DNA of 64,000 nt, from the NCBI GenBank assembly GCA_003990705.1, contig AP018318.1, forward strand, positions 5,629,001 through 5,693,000. The letters are read 5' to 3'. Positions within the stretch are counted from its first letter, which is position 1, and each line of letters begins with the position of its first letter. The notes below the pieces were generated by a model. That model was not told the origin of the DNA. It saw nothing but the letters and a program-made list of their open reading frames with translations, and searched no databases. This DNA is from Nostoc sp. HK-01. GTDB taxonomy: Bacteria > Cyanobacteriota > Cyanobacteriia > Cyanobacteriales > Nostocaceae. The position numbers and the translations under genes are program-made. Of this stretch, positions 18,092-27,829 are shown piece after piece.

Positions 18092-19045
18092 CTAATTAAA
18101 CAAGTGCAGCTGGGCAATAATAGTACTCACCAAATGATGAGTAATGGGTAGACTATCAATCACCATCGCCAAACATAACAGCATCATGTAGGAGATGGAG
18201 TAGAGAAACACATCTTTGGCTACAGTGCGGTCTTCTGGCTGTTGCAATAAACACCAAGATTTGCGGATAAATAATCCACCTAAACCAGATGCGATCGCCG
18301 CATAGATAATACCACTGGCATGTAAGGGATAGAACAATAACAGGGTGGCGACGACTGTAATGAGGGTATAATACCAAATTTGCTTGACTGTGGCTGTCGC
18401 ACCCGCAATCACGGGAAGCATGGGAATACCTACCTTGGCGTAGTCATCACGAATCATCAACGCCAGCGCCCAGAAATGGGGCGGTGTCCATAAAAAGACA
18501 ATGGCAAAAATTAACCACGCAGGCCAGCTTAAGGTATTTGTCACAGCTGCCCAACCAACCAACGCCGGAATTGCCCCAGCCGCACCACCAATCACAATAT
18601 TCTGAGTGGTGTGACGCTTGAGCCAGTGGGTGTAAATCAGTATGTAAAAAACGATGCCAGAAAATGCGAGACAAGCTGCCAATAAATTAGCAAACACTGT
18701 TAGTAGGGTAAAAGAAAGTACAGCCAAAGCGATCGCAAAAATTAGCGCATCCCTTGGCTGTACTCTGCCAGAAGGCATAGGACGATGGCGCGTCCGTTCC
18801 ATGTCGTAATCAATATCTCTGTCATAGATACAGTTGATTGTCTGAGCGCTGGCCGCAGCCAGTGTACCACCAGTCAGAGTGACTAACAACAGTAATGGGT
18901 CTACTTGTCCCTTAGCTGCAACCCACATACTCCCAGCCGTAGTAATCAAAAGCAAGGGAATAATTCGAGGTTTAGTTAGTTGGTAATAGCTTTGAATTAC
19001 CTGGAGGAAAGTTTCGTGGTGGCGAGAGACATTAGTCTCAATCAT
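18092..19045 (-). CDS. ctaB: protoheme IX farnesyltransferase (heme O synthase)
   Basis: Attaches a farnesyl group to haem B to make haem O, the precursor of haem A for cytochrome c oxidase. 317-aa UbiA-family membrane protein with nine or so helices. The first prenyl-diphosphate motif [19 protein letters not shown] is clear, with a second Asp motif [11 protein letters not shown]. Located directly downstream of ctaA on the same strand (292-bp gap), opposite the oxidase operon, which matches its role. ATG 19045. Confidence 0.95.
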   Translation of the reverse strand: MIETNVSRHHETFLQVIQSYYQLTKPRIIPLLLITTAGSMWVAAKGQVDPLLLLVTLTGGTLAAASAQTINCIYDRDIDYDMERTRHRPMPSGRVQPRDALIFAIALAVLSFTLLTVFANLLAACLAFSGIVFYILIYTHWLKRHTTQNIVIGGAAGAIPALVGWAAVTNTLSWPAWLIFAIVFLWTPPHFWALALMIRDDYAKVGIPMLPVIAGATATVKQIWYYTLITVVATLLLFYPLHASGIIYAAIASGLGGLFIRKSWCLLQQPEDRTVAKDVFLYSISYMMLLCLAMVIDSLPITHHLVSTIIAQLHLFN

Positions 19046-19337
19046 CTTGGTTCTATTTCCTTAATTGTCAACAATGTGTGTCTAGTCTTAGCTCTGTCTG
19101 ATTGTGGAGAGTGATCCGCCCAGAATGCCTTTGCTGGGGTGATAATCTTGAACCTTGCCGTTTCTGAATTTGAAGCGTCAGTGGCTAGTGTTTGAGAAAC
19201 TCAGGCAGAGGTGAAGATAGGAAGACTTTCACCAGTTCTATGCGGTGAATTACTCATGACTAATGGCTAATGTCTTATCACCATTAGTCATCAGTCATCG
19301 TAGCGATCGCATCAGTTTGGCCACAAACCAGGATTTT

Positions 19338-20321
19338 TTAAGGATTCGAGCTTTTAGCTGGGGTATGCAAAGAATTTGTCGCCAAACCTACAGACAAACT
19401 GTTGATTTCACGATTAGCAGCCCAGTCACGCAATGCGAGAACCGTAAACCCGACCAAAGTACCAAGCAAAGCCGCACCGATAGCTTGGTGGGAGACAGTT
19501 AGCGGCTCGACTTGCAGATGCAAACGAAAAGTAGCAACGCCTAACAAAATTTGTAAGACCAATAAACCACCAGCCATATTTGCTAGTCGCCGCAAAGCTG
19601 GATGGAGGGCTGGTGTGCGCCAAGAAATTAAAACTACGGCTAGGGTTGCTACTGTTGGTGGTACTAACCCAAAAATATGGCTGTACATCACGCTGCAAAG
19701 TTCAGACGTACCAAAGCATTGGTGTAACGCCCAGCGAGAACCGACTATAGCGCCTATTAAACTCTGCACATAAACCAACATAGCCGCAGCTAAACCAATC
19801 CAGGGTAGCTTGCCTACATTCCCAGTTCCCTGATAGGGAGCCAGAGCCGTACCGACTACTAGTAGGGTGGTGAAAAATAACAGTGCTGTTCCCAAGTGGG
19901 CGGTAACGATGTCAAACCGCAGCAGTTCAGTAACGGTGAGTCCTCCCAAAATGCCTTGAAACACGATTAAAAACAGAGCAAAGCTTGCAGCCCAAGGCAA
20001 CCAGACAGGCAAAGAGCGACGGTGCCACCAAGATAAACCAGCCAGTGCGATCGCGCTCACACCAATCAAGCTTGCATCCAAGCGGTGAAACCACTCCAAA
20101 AATACTTGGAGATTCATTTGTTTGGCTGGTACTAGTTCCCCGTAGCATAGCGGCCAGTCTGGGCAAGCAAGTCCGGCATTCATTACACGGGTGGCAGAGC
20201 CAATAGCCATTAAAATCAAGGTGGCTATAGACATTCTCCACACCAAGCGACGAATCATTTCCTTCGGCTTTTGTTGCTCAACTGCCGCATCATTTTGTTG
20301 TTTTAGGACAAATTCGTTCAT
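19338..20321 (-). CDS. ctaA: heme A synthase (COX15/CtaA)
   Basis: Oxidises the C8 methyl of haem O to give haem A. 327 aa, eight predicted helices in two pseudo-symmetric halves. Conserved features: GSATRVMNAGLACPDWPLCY in the first loop with two Cys, the haem-ligand His motifs WFHRLDAS and TAHLGTAL in the first half and SHQAIGAALLG in the second, and a Cys pair in the loop HQCFGTSELC. Divergent from ctaC, with a 406-bp shared upstream region. ATG 20321. Confidence 0.95.
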   Translation of the reverse strand: MNEFVLKQQNDAAVEQQKPKEMIRRLVWRMSIATLILMAIGSATRVMNAGLACPDWPLCYGELVPAKQMNLQVFLEWFHRLDASLIGVSAIALAGLSWWHRRSLPVWLPWAASFALFLIVFQGILGGLTVTELLRFDIVTAHLGTALLFFTTLLVVGTALAPYQGTGNVGKLPWIGLAAAMLVYVQSLIGAIVGSRWALHQCFGTSELCSVMYSHIFGLVPPTVATLAVVLISWRTPALHPALRRLANMAGGLLVLQILLGVATFRLHLQVEPLTVSHQAIGAALLGTLVGFTVLALRDWAANREINSLSVGLATNSLHTPAKSSNP

Positions 20322-20727
20322 GAACGATTCCTTCTGCCGATCTTGGTAGTAGCTCTCTTAAAATTTCTAATTTTTTCGTACCAACCCATTTCCACCCTAG
20401 CGTATACAGCCAAGTTTAGAGATGGGCTTTCACTTATTACTTTGAATCACTTCTGATGGTTTTAGTCTGAAGCTTTAGGTATTTTTCAAGTTGTGAGCAA
20501 TAAGCAGTTGACAAACAATTTTCCTAACCTAAATTTTTTCTTAAATTTTTCCAGTTATCCCTATTTATCCTTGTCAGTATCTAATAAATCTCTTTTACTC
20601 AGAAATAGTAAAGTGGCTGAAAAAATTAATAAAAATTTCAGACCATTTGGCTTTATGTTTAATAGCCTAGACTACCTTAGTAAGTGGGCAGGTTTGAAAA
20701 AACGTAATCAATTAATTTAAGTAAGCC
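20322..20727. other. divergent promoter region ctaA / ctaC
   Basis: 406 bp between two genes that point away from each other, so both promoters should be here. A 75-codon GTG frame (20493-20720) ending just before ctaC has no recognisable family and is probably not a gene. No clear operator seen. Confidence 0.5.
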
Positions 20728-21834
20728 GTGAAAATTCCAAGTTCAATCTGGACATTACTGATTGGCATCGTACTAACGTTAGCCAGTCTTTGGTACGGTC
20801 AAAATCACGGTCTGTTGCCTACAGCAGCCTCTGATGAAGCCGTCTTAGTTGATGGTTTATTTAACTCGATGATGACCGTTTCTGTAGGTATATTTTTGAT
20901 TGTTGAAGGTGTTTTAATCTACTCTGTATTTAAATACCGTCGGCGTGCTGGTGACAATGAAGACGGGCCACCAGTAGAAGGCAATGTACCTCTAGAAATC
21001 CTCTGGACGGCGATCCCAGCAATTATTGTGATCGGTATTTCTGTTTATAGCTTTGATGTGTATAACGAAATCGGTGGCTTCGATCCCCACGCTGTTCACG
21101 AAGCGCCTATAAATCAAAGTTCGATGAATATGCCCGGAGCCGCGTTCGCGCAGCGTGCGGGAACCGCTCTCGCAGCTACTTTGACAGATACTCCTCCTAG
21201 CACTGCTCCGAACCTGAATCAAGAAAAATCTGATGAGGCGATGCAAGACCCAGCCACAGCTGCTGTACGGAATGCTGATCAGATTCCCCAACTTCGTAAT
21301 GCTCCTGGTGTAGGTAGTGTGGCTCCTACTCTTGGCTCCAGCCCCGACAAAGCAGGCCAGCCAGCCAGTTTAGCGGTTAATGTTACAGGTCTGCAATATG
21401 CCTGGATTTTTACTTATCCAGAAACAGGCATAACCACAGGTGAACTGCATGTTCCCATCGGGCGAGAAGTGCAAATCAATATGACAGCTAATGATGTCAT
21501 CCACGCCTTTTGGGTGCCAGAATTCCGCTTAAAACAAGATGCGATACCCGGTAGACAGAGCGAAATTCGCTTCACTCCCAACAAAGTTGGTGATTATGCT
21601 CTAATTTGTGCTGAACTTTGCGGCCCCTACCACGGCGCGATGCGAAGCCAAGTGGTTGTGGAAAGTCAAGAAAATTTTGACAAATGGATGCAAAAGCAGC
21701 TGGTTGCTAGTCATGAAACCTTGAATCAAGCCGTTGCTGTTAATCCAGCCAACCTCACCCCAGATGAATTTCTCGCGCCTTACACCAAGGAAATGGGAAT
21801 TCAGCCAGAAATTTTACATCAAGTTCACAAGTAG
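20728..21834 (+). CDS. ctaC: cytochrome c oxidase subunit II
   Basis: CuA-bearing subunit of the aa3-type terminal oxidase; takes electrons from cytochrome c6 or plastocyanin. It has an N-terminal signal/anchor helix, a second helix around residues 45-70 and the C-terminal cupredoxin domain. CuA ligands visible: H259 (HAFWVP), then C294, C298, H302 and M305 in CAELCGPYHGAM. Residues ~125-210 are a long Ala/Pro/Ser-rich linker; part of it (about 138-155, AAFAQRAGTAL) is encoded by a GC-rich palindromic repeat. GTG start. First gene of ctaCDE. Confidence 0.96.
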   Translation: MKIPSSIWTLLIGIVLTLASLWYGQNHGLLPTAASDEAVLVDGLFNSMMTVSVGIFLIVEGVLIYSVFKYRRRAGDNEDGPPVEGNVPLEILWTAIPAIIVIGISVYSFDVYNEIGGFDPHAVHEAPINQSSMNMPGAAFAQRAGTALAATLTDTPPSTAPNLNQEKSDEAMQDPATAAVRNADQIPQLRNAPGVGSVAPTLGSSPDKAGQPASLAVNVTGLQYAWIFTYPETGITTGELHVPIGREVQINMTANDVIHAFWVPEFRLKQDAIPGRQSEIRFTPNKVGDYALICAELCGPYHGAMRSQVVVESQENFDKWMQKQLVASHETLNQAVAVNPANLTPDEFLAPYTKEMGIQPEILHQVHK

Positions 21835-21878
21835 TCCAAAGTCAATAGTCCACAGTCAATAGCCCAGAGGAAAACCAT

Positions 21879-21920
21879 CAGACCATTGACCATTGACCAT
21901 TGACCCTTGACCATTGACCA
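21879..21920. repeat. TTGACCA heptad repeat between ctaC and ctaD
   Basis: Five near-perfect tandem TTGACCA units (one TTGACCC) end a few bases before the ctaD start codon. It forms part of the 92-bp spacer inside the oxidase operon. Confidence 0.85.
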
Positions 21921-21926
21921 TTAACT

Positions 21927-23687
21927 ATGACACAAGCCCAAATACAAGAAACAGCCAATTTTCCGGTGCGGATTGATGAACCGGGAGCGAGAAAATGGCG
22001 AGATTACTTTACTTTCAACACTGACCATAAAGTGATCGGGATTCAATATCTCGTCACTTCCTTCATTTTTTATTGCATTGGCGGTGTTCTCGCTGACTTG
22101 GTGCGAACAGAACTACGCACTCCCGAAGTAGATTTTGTCAGCCCAGAAGTTTATAACAGCCTGTTTACCCTGCACGCCACAATCATGATTTTCTTGTGGA
22201 TTGTACCAGCAGGTGCCGGGTTTGCCAACTATTTGATTCCCCTGATGATTGGGGCTAAGGATATGGCATTCCCTAGATTGAATGCTGTGGCTTTTTGGAT
22301 GATTCCTGTTGGGGGTTTATTGCTGGTTGCTAGTTTAGCTGTAGGCGATGCGCCAGATGCCGGTTGGACTTCCTATCCACCCCTCAGCTTGGTGACAGGC
22401 CAAGTAGGTGAAGGGATTTGGATTATGAGTGTGCTGTTGCTGGGTACGTCGTCGATTTTGGGGGCGATAAATTTTCTTGTCACCTTAATCAAGATGCGGA
22501 CTCCAGGAATGGGAGTACATCAAATGCCCTTGTTTTGTTGGGCGATGTTTGCTACTTCGGCATTAGTTTTGATGTCCACACCAGTCTTAGCCGCAGGTTT
22601 GATTTTGCTGGCCTTTGACTTATTGGCAGGGACAACATTTTTTAATCCGACTGGTGGCGGTGATCCCGTGGTTTACCAGCACATGTTCTGGTTTTACTCC
22701 CATCCGGCAGTTTATATCATGATTTTGCCGTTCTTTGGGGCAATTTCCGAGATTATTCCCATACATTCTCGTAAACCAATTTTCGGCTATAAAGCGATCG
22801 CCTACTCGTCCCTAGCAATTAGCTTTTTGGGGTTGATAGTTTGGGCGCACCACATGTTTACCAGTGGCATTCCCGGTTGGTTGCGGATGTTCTTTATGAT
22901 CACCACGATGATCATTGCTGTACCCACAGGGATCAAAATTTTCAGCTGGTTAGCCACGATGTGGGGTGGCAAAATCCAACTCAACTCAGCCATGCTATTT
23001 GCCATTGGTTTTGTTGGCACCTTTGTAATTGGTGGCATTAGTGGTGTAATGTTAGCGGCTGTACCTTTTGATATTCACGTTCACGATACTTATTTTGTCG
23101 TGGCTCACCTCCACTATGTGTTGTTTGGTGGAAGCGTGTTGGGGATTTTTGCCGCTATTTATCACTGGTTCCCGAAGATGACGGGACGGATGTTCAACGA
23201 ATTTTGGGGTAAGGTTCACTTTGCACTGACAATTGTAGGTCTGAATATGACCTTCTTACCCATGCACAAGCTAGGGATGATGGGGATGAACCGCCGCGTC
23301 GCTCAGTATGACCCCAAATTTACCCTGCTGAATGAAATCTGCACCTATGGCGCTTACATACTTGCTGTTTCCACCTTTCCCTTCATCATCAATGCAATTT
23401 GGAGTTGGATGTACGGTGAAAAAGCAGGTAACAATCCTTGGCGAGCGCTGACCTTAGAGTGGATGACAACCTCGCCACCAGCAATTGAAAATTTTGATGG
23501 ATTCCCCGTATTAGCTACAGGGCCTTATGACTACGGCTTAGAAAGAGCTAATGAAGGTGTGCCGTTATCAGATCCCAATCCCTTGTTATCGGCTGGCCCC
23601 AACTCGGTACTACGTGCTGATCCTGATGAGCCATATCCCACCATCGAGTCTGACCTGGAACAACGTGTTTCGGGTAATAAAGATTAA
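21927..23687 (+). CDS. ctaD: cytochrome c oxidase subunit I
   Basis: Catalytic subunit with haem a and the haem a3-CuB site that reduces O2. 586 aa, twelve helices. Visible ligands: H394 (haem a3) and H396 (haem a) in VVAHLHY, and H259 in YSHPAVY (257-263) where CuB is bound and Tyr263 is cross-linked. The YSHPxV form, lacking the Glu of XGHPEV, places it in the A2 subgroup of haem-copper oxidases. The HDTYFVVAHLHYVLFGG region is intact. ATG 21927, 92 bp after ctaC. Confidence 0.97.
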   Translation: MTQAQIQETANFPVRIDEPGARKWRDYFTFNTDHKVIGIQYLVTSFIFYCIGGVLADLVRTELRTPEVDFVSPEVYNSLFTLHATIMIFLWIVPAGAGFANYLIPLMIGAKDMAFPRLNAVAFWMIPVGGLLLVASLAVGDAPDAGWTSYPPLSLVTGQVGEGIWIMSVLLLGTSSILGAINFLVTLIKMRTPGMGVHQMPLFCWAMFATSALVLMSTPVLAAGLILLAFDLLAGTTFFNPTGGGDPVVYQHMFWFYSHPAVYIMILPFFGAISEIIPIHSRKPIFGYKAIAYSSLAISFLGLIVWAHHMFTSGIPGWLRMFFMITTMIIAVPTGIKIFSWLATMWGGKIQLNSAMLFAIGFVGTFVIGGISGVMLAAVPFDIHVHDTYFVVAHLHYVLFGGSVLGIFAAIYHWFPKMTGRMFNEFWGKVHFALTIVGLNMTFLPMHKLGMMGMNRRVAQYDPKFTLLNEICTYGAYILAVSTFPFIINAIWSWMYGEKAGNNPWRALTLEWMTTSPPAIENFDGFPVLATGPYDYGLERANEGVPLSDPNPLLSAGPNSVLRADPDEPYPTIESDLEQRVSGNKD

Positions 23688-23798
23688 GGATGGAATAGGA
23701 GCTAGAGATTTAGCATTCTCGCTGTCAAAATTCTCTAGCTCTTAGCCATACTGCATTTTTCATACTTCATACTTCACACTTCACACTTAATAAGATTC

Positions 23799-24422
23799 AT
23801 GCAAAGTCAAACCATTGACCCAGCTAAAACCGAATTAAATCATCATCATAGTACAGCCACAGTTGGTCATCACGAAGAACATCCAGACCATCGCTTGTTT
23901 GGTTTGTTTGTTTTCTTAGTGGCTGAAGGGATGATTTTTTTGGGCTTGTTTGGAGCCTATCTAGCTTTTCGTTCGACTTTACCTGTGTGGCCTCCCGCTG
24001 GCACACCAGAATTGGAATTATTACTTCCTGGAGTTAATACTGTCAATCTGATTGCCAGCAGTTTTGTGATGCACAATGCTGATACGGCAATTAAAAAGAA
24101 TGATGCACGAGGTGCGCGGATTTGGTTAGCGATTACCGCCGCAATGGGGGCAATTTTCTTGGTGGGGCAGGTATATGAATATACTCATCTTGAATTTGGT
24201 TTAACTACCAATTTATTTGCTAGTGCCTTCTACGTTTTAACTGGTTTCCACGGATTGCACGTTACCATTGGCGTTTTAGCAATTGTAGCGGTATTGTGGC
24301 GATCGCGCGTTCCTGGTCATTATAGTAACGAAAAGCATTTCGGTATTGAAGCTGCCGAAATCTACTGGCACTTTGTAGACGTAATTTGGATAATTCTGTT
24401 CGGATTACTGTATTTACTGTAG
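23799..24422 (+). CDS. ctaE: cytochrome c oxidase subunit III
   Basis: 207 aa, five predicted helices; structural subunit that stabilises the active site of the oxidase. Features of the family: VAEGMIFLGLFGAYLAFR near residue 45, FYVLTGFHGLHVTIG (Glu/His pocket) around 150, and YWHFVDVIWIILF at the C-terminus. The His-rich N-terminus (NHHHSTATVGHHEEHPDHR) is notable. Last gene of ctaCDE, followed by a rho-independent terminator. Confidence 0.96.
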   Translation: MQSQTIDPAKTELNHHHSTATVGHHEEHPDHRLFGLFVFLVAEGMIFLGLFGAYLAFRSTLPVWPPAGTPELELLLPGVNTVNLIASSFVMHNADTAIKKNDARGARIWLAITAAMGAIFLVGQVYEYTHLEFGLTTNLFASAFYVLTGFHGLHVTIGVLAIVAVLWRSRVPGHYSNEKHFGIEAAEIYWHFVDVIWIILFGLLYLL

Positions 24423-24468
24423 GTATTAATGATTAAGTTGTTCACTCCACGCGAATAACTTAAAACTG

Positions 24469-24492
24469 AACCCCCACAAGGGGTTTTTTTTA
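24469..24492 (+). terminator. rho-independent terminator of ctaCDE
   Basis: AACCCC (24469-24474), short loop, GGGGTT followed by a run of T. Lies 47 bp after the ctaE stop; a textbook stem plus T tract. Confidence 0.85.
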
Positions 24493-24498
24493 TACCCA

Positions 24499-24526
24499 AA
24501 AAGGTGCAATATTCACTGCACCTTTT
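24499..24526 (-). terminator. second, bidirectional hairpin between convergent genes
   Basis: AAAAGGTGCA (24499-24508) and TGCACCTTTT (24517-24526) pair over 10 bp; on the minus strand it is followed by TTTTT, fitting a terminator for the 24611-24967 gene. Confidence 0.65.
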
Positions 24527-24610
24527 CAATCTTAACTACCTATTGCTATTTGTTCGGCGCTCTGCTCTCCTAAATGGAGAAAGAGATACTCAATCAAAAA
24601 TTGTTTTGTA

Positions 24611-24967
24611 TTACCTACTTGCATTATCATCTGCGCTGCGTTTAACGGTATCAGGATAGACTGAACCCCATTGTTTGACAGCTTCTGCTGATTCTTTAGC
24701 AATTCTTTGAGTACGTTTACCAGGCTCATCTTCAGTTTGACGAGCTTCTCTGTTCCATTCACCAGTAGTTTTAGGTCTATCAGCTTTATCTTGATGTACC
24801 ACTCTATCAAGTTCTCTCGTTACAGCTTTGGTGTTACCACGCTCAATATTAGCGTTTGTTGTTAGTACTAAAAATCCTACTAGTACTACAGCGACAAACC
24901 GCTTTACTTGAAGACCATTCAGCAGAGAACTGATGCGAGAAAATGCTTGAGAAATCAAATTTATCAT
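24611..24967 (-). CDS. small secreted or membrane-anchored charged protein
   Basis: 118 aa. One hydrophobic segment (about residues 20-40, VKRFVAVVLVGFLVLTTNA) serves as signal or anchor and is followed by a strongly charged, helix-prone, Lys/Arg/Glu-rich region with no Cys. I do not recognise the family; the general plan resembles small stress-associated envelope proteins of cyanobacteria. ATG 24967 is chosen because GGAG lies 8 bases upstream; an in-frame GTG at 24976 is less likely. Convergent with ctaE. Confidence 0.65.
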   Translation of the reverse strand: MINLISQAFSRISSLLNGLQVKRFVAVVLVGFLVLTTNANIERGNTKAVTRELDRVVHQDKADRPKTTGEWNREARQTEDEPGKRTQRIAKESAEAVKQWGSVYPDTVKRSADDNASR

Positions 24968-25248
24968 GGACTTCACTCCATTATTTTTACGTTTTTAGAA
25001 CTAATTGGTTAGCTTTAAGTACAGGTTAGGAATGAAATTTAGCAAAAACTAACCTATTTGGGAACCAATCAGCTTTATTGAAAGACATATCAAGACTATC
25101 TGTTACAAAGGTAAATATTCCTCTAGCAGAAGTCAGAGCTTGCTTATAGCCAAGAGTGCATATTTAATCTTGTACAGTCTGAAATTTGAATTACTTTATT
25201 TAGAAAACATCTATCTTAAGTGCGATCGCTCTCAAATAAAGTAAACTT

Positions 25249-27423
25249 CTATTCAGGACAATTCCACAGTGCAACTTGCTGTCTAAGTTCTTCTATATCT
25301 AAATAATCATGAGCAAAGGCTTTGCGTAATAACGGATGGGGAATAAATTCGTCATACTTTTGCATTTCTGGCGCTTCGGCTGTACTCACTAAATCTCCTG
25401 CGGAAATTCTTTGCTCACATAATGAAGCAATTTCTGGTTGCAGATTTTTAAACTTACCTTTGCCTAATTTCAAAATTAAATAATAAGGGTTAATTCCCCC
25501 AATACTACTAATTTCTAAAGATTCTCGACAAAAAGAATTGAGCAATCTTTCTAAGGTGCGATAAGTTACCGTTCCCACCCAAGGGAAAATACAGCATTTA
25601 TTTTTATCTATTTGCAATATCTGAGATTTTGCTAATCCAGCAGATTGGACTAATTCTCTGACTATTTTTAGACGTTGTTTAGCATTTTTTTGTAAATAAC
25701 TATATTCCACATCTTCGAGTAAAACCTGCCGCATTCGCCGTAAAACTTTTGTATGAATACTACCGCCACTACCACGCCAATAAACGGTAGCTTTACCATC
25801 TACTTGTTTGGCTAAAACCACTTTCCTTTTAAAATCAACTTCTAAAACTTCCCAAGTTCGTCCGGCTAAACCAAATTGATTACCTACAGGTGGCGGTGTC
25901 ACAATACTGCCAATTTCTGTAGTTCCTTGCTTGACTACATATTCTTGATTATCAGCAAATACAGCATAGAACTGAAATCTACCTACTATTTTTTCGCCAG
26001 CCAAGCCGATAATTAATTTGCCTTGCTCAGTTTTATGAATATGATTTATATCAATTAAATAACGTAGTAATAGTTTAAAATCTTCTTGAGTAATCGCCGC
26101 AAAAGGTGGAAATTTTAAAACTTGTTTTGCTAAATTAGCTGGAGATATTTCCCCTGTTGCTAATAAAATACTCATTGTCTGATGATAAAGCAAACTCAAA
26201 GGGTATTTAGGCGGCTTTATCGGCTCAATCCAGCGTTCTTCTAAATACAGTTGAATAATGGCGATACACTGCAAAAGTTGCCAGGGGATTTTCTCAGGAA
26301 GATATGCTTCTTGTGATGGTTCATATTCAACACAGACAAAACGCATATCTGCTGCTACACCTCTTCTACCAGCACGTCCTAAACGTTGTAAAAAGCTGGC
26401 TACAGATAAGGGTGATTCTAACTGAATAACTCGCTCTAAATTACCAATATCTATACCTAATTCTAAGGTGAGTGTCGCCGCAGTTACAGCAGGATGATGG
26501 GGTTCTTGCATAGCTTTTTCCGCAGCTTGGCGCAAGCTGGCCGAGATACTCCCGTGATGTACATGATAAATATCTGGTTGTGATTGTTCTTGAGCAATTT
26601 GCCGCAAAGAAGCAATTACAGATTCAGTTTGAGTGCGGTTATTTGCAAAGATGAGACATTTTTGATTTTTGGTGAGATTAAATAGGTAATTATCATATAT
26701 TGCTGATGAATTAATATCATCACGAAGATAAAAATGTTCGACAGCAAGTTTAATTTGACGTTTGCCAACTTCAATTGTGGGAGTAATTACTTGTTTGTCG
26801 GTTCCAGAACGCAGCCATTCTTCTGCCAGTGAATAATCACCAAGGGTAGCTGATAAACCAATGCGCCGGGGTTGTGATTGAATTGTATTTGCTAAACGCT
26901 GCAATTGACAAATAATCTGACAACCGCGTTCCGAACCCATAAAAGCATGAATTTCATCAATGATGACAAATTTTAAATCTCCAAATAAGCGTACTAAATC
27001 ATGGTGTTTATTTATTAATAAACTCTCTAGAGATTCTGGAGTAATTTGGAGAATGCCTTGGGGATTTTTTAAAAGCTGATTTTTGCGACTTTGAGCAACA
27101 TCACCATGCCAGTGATAAACAGGAATATCGGCTGTTTTAAGTAAGCCATTGAGGCGTTCAAATTGGTCATTAATTAAGGCTTTAATGGGGCCAATATATA
27201 ATGCACCAATAGTATTTGTAGGGTGATTATGTAATACAGTTAATACTGGTAAAAATGCTGCTTCTGTTTTTCCCGCCGCCGTGGCTGCTGCAACTAACAA
27301 GTGAGCATCAGTGTCAAAAATTACTTCACAAGCAGCAATTTGCACTGGTCGTAATTCCGTCCAGTTGTGATGGTAGATATATTCTTGAATGAAGGGTGCA
27401 AGTCGATTAAAGGCATTAGTCAT
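25249..27423 (-). CDS. large Lhr/BrxHI-like DEAD/DEAH-box helicase
   Basis: 724-aa superfamily 2 helicase. Walker A AAATAAGKT (residues 45-53), motif II DEIH (156-159), motif III LSATLGD, and motif VI QRLGRAGRRG are all present, so the enzyme should be active. The C-terminal ~300 residues contain the Lhr-like beta-rich/winged-helix block (GSIVTPPPVGNQFGLAGRTW). It is the last gene of the minus-strand block with the BrxD-type ATPase and the TerB-C protein; relatives pair with BrxD in BREX type 2 loci and in Ter-associated loci. A 22-bp gap separates it from hicB. Confidence 0.88.
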   Translation of the reverse strand: MTNAFNRLAPFIQEYIYHHNWTELRPVQIAACEVIFDTDAHLLVAAATAAGKTEAAFLPVLTVLHNHPTNTIGALYIGPIKALINDQFERLNGLLKTADIPVYHWHGDVAQSRKNQLLKNPQGILQITPESLESLLINKHHDLVRLFGDLKFVIIDEIHAFMGSERGCQIICQLQRLANTIQSQPRRIGLSATLGDYSLAEEWLRSGTDKQVITPTIEVGKRQIKLAVEHFYLRDDINSSAIYDNYLFNLTKNQKCLIFANNRTQTESVIASLRQIAQEQSQPDIYHVHHGSISASLRQAAEKAMQEPHHPAVTAATLTLELGIDIGNLERVIQLESPLSVASFLQRLGRAGRRGVAADMRFVCVEYEPSQEAYLPEKIPWQLLQCIAIIQLYLEERWIEPIKPPKYPLSLLYHQTMSILLATGEISPANLAKQVLKFPPFAAITQEDFKLLLRYLIDINHIHKTEQGKLIIGLAGEKIVGRFQFYAVFADNQEYVVKQGTTEIGSIVTPPPVGNQFGLAGRTWEVLEVDFKRKVVLAKQVDGKATVYWRGSGGSIHTKVLRRMRQVLLEDVEYSYLQKNAKQRLKIVRELVQSAGLAKSQILQIDKNKCCIFPWVGTVTYRTLERLLNSFCRESLEISSIGGINPYYLILKLGKGKFKNLQPEIASLCEQRISAGDLVSTAEAPEMQKYDEFIPHPLLRKAFAHDYLDIEELRQQVALWNCPE

Positions 27424-27445
27424 CTCATGTTTAACTAGTCAATAT

Positions 27446-27829
27446 TTAAGCTGATGCACTTAATAAAAACAGAATATACTGATTTAAACTGACATTTTCT
27501 TGTTCAGATGCTTCAGCTAAACGACGATGTAGAGATTTTGGCATTCTCAAAAGTAGCTTACCACTGTATTTATCATCAGTGATAGGTACAGGAATTTCGC
27601 CTCCTGCTTCATAAGTTGTTTCAATCCATAATTCTCTAGCCTCATTAATATTAGCCATCGTTTCTTCTATTGTTTCACCTTGGCTGAGACATCCAGGTAA
27701 ATCTTTAATTTGAGCAACATATCCTCCTTCAGAATCAGGGTAAAGTGTTATAGAATACTTCAAATTCAAATAGTATTCTAAAGAAGGTTTCTCAATCTGT
27801 TTCTTCTTCTGATTCAGTGTCTTCATCAC
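27446..27829 (-). CDS. hicB: HicB-type antitoxin with ribbon-helix-helix tail
   Basis: 127 aa. The N-terminal half (YSITLYPDSEGGYVAQIKDL, PGCLSQGETIEETMANINEA) is the degraded-RNase-H HicB fold that covers the HicA active site. The C-terminal SGKLLLRMPKSLHRRLAEAS and VSLNQYILFLL form a ribbon-helix-helix DNA-binding motif for autoregulation. It starts inside the end of hicA (38-bp overlap), so translation is probably coupled. It sits between the BrxD-type ATPase and the helicase. Confidence 0.9.
   Translation of the reverse strand: MMKTLNQKKKQIEKPSLEYYLNLKYSITLYPDSEGGYVAQIKDLPGCLSQGETIEETMANINEARELWIETTYEAGGEIPVPITDDKYSGKLLLRMPKSLHRRLAEASEQENVSLNQYILFLLSASA

Noticed and set aside
20493-20720. 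75-codon GTG frame just before ctaC
   Set aside because: Asn/Ser/Phe/Lys-rich sequence as expected from AT-rich promoter DNA; no family.
24532-24810. 92-codon minus-strand frame overlapping the 24611-24967 gene
   Set aside because: The other frame has a clear hydrophobic anchor and a ribosome-binding site; this one is a shadow.
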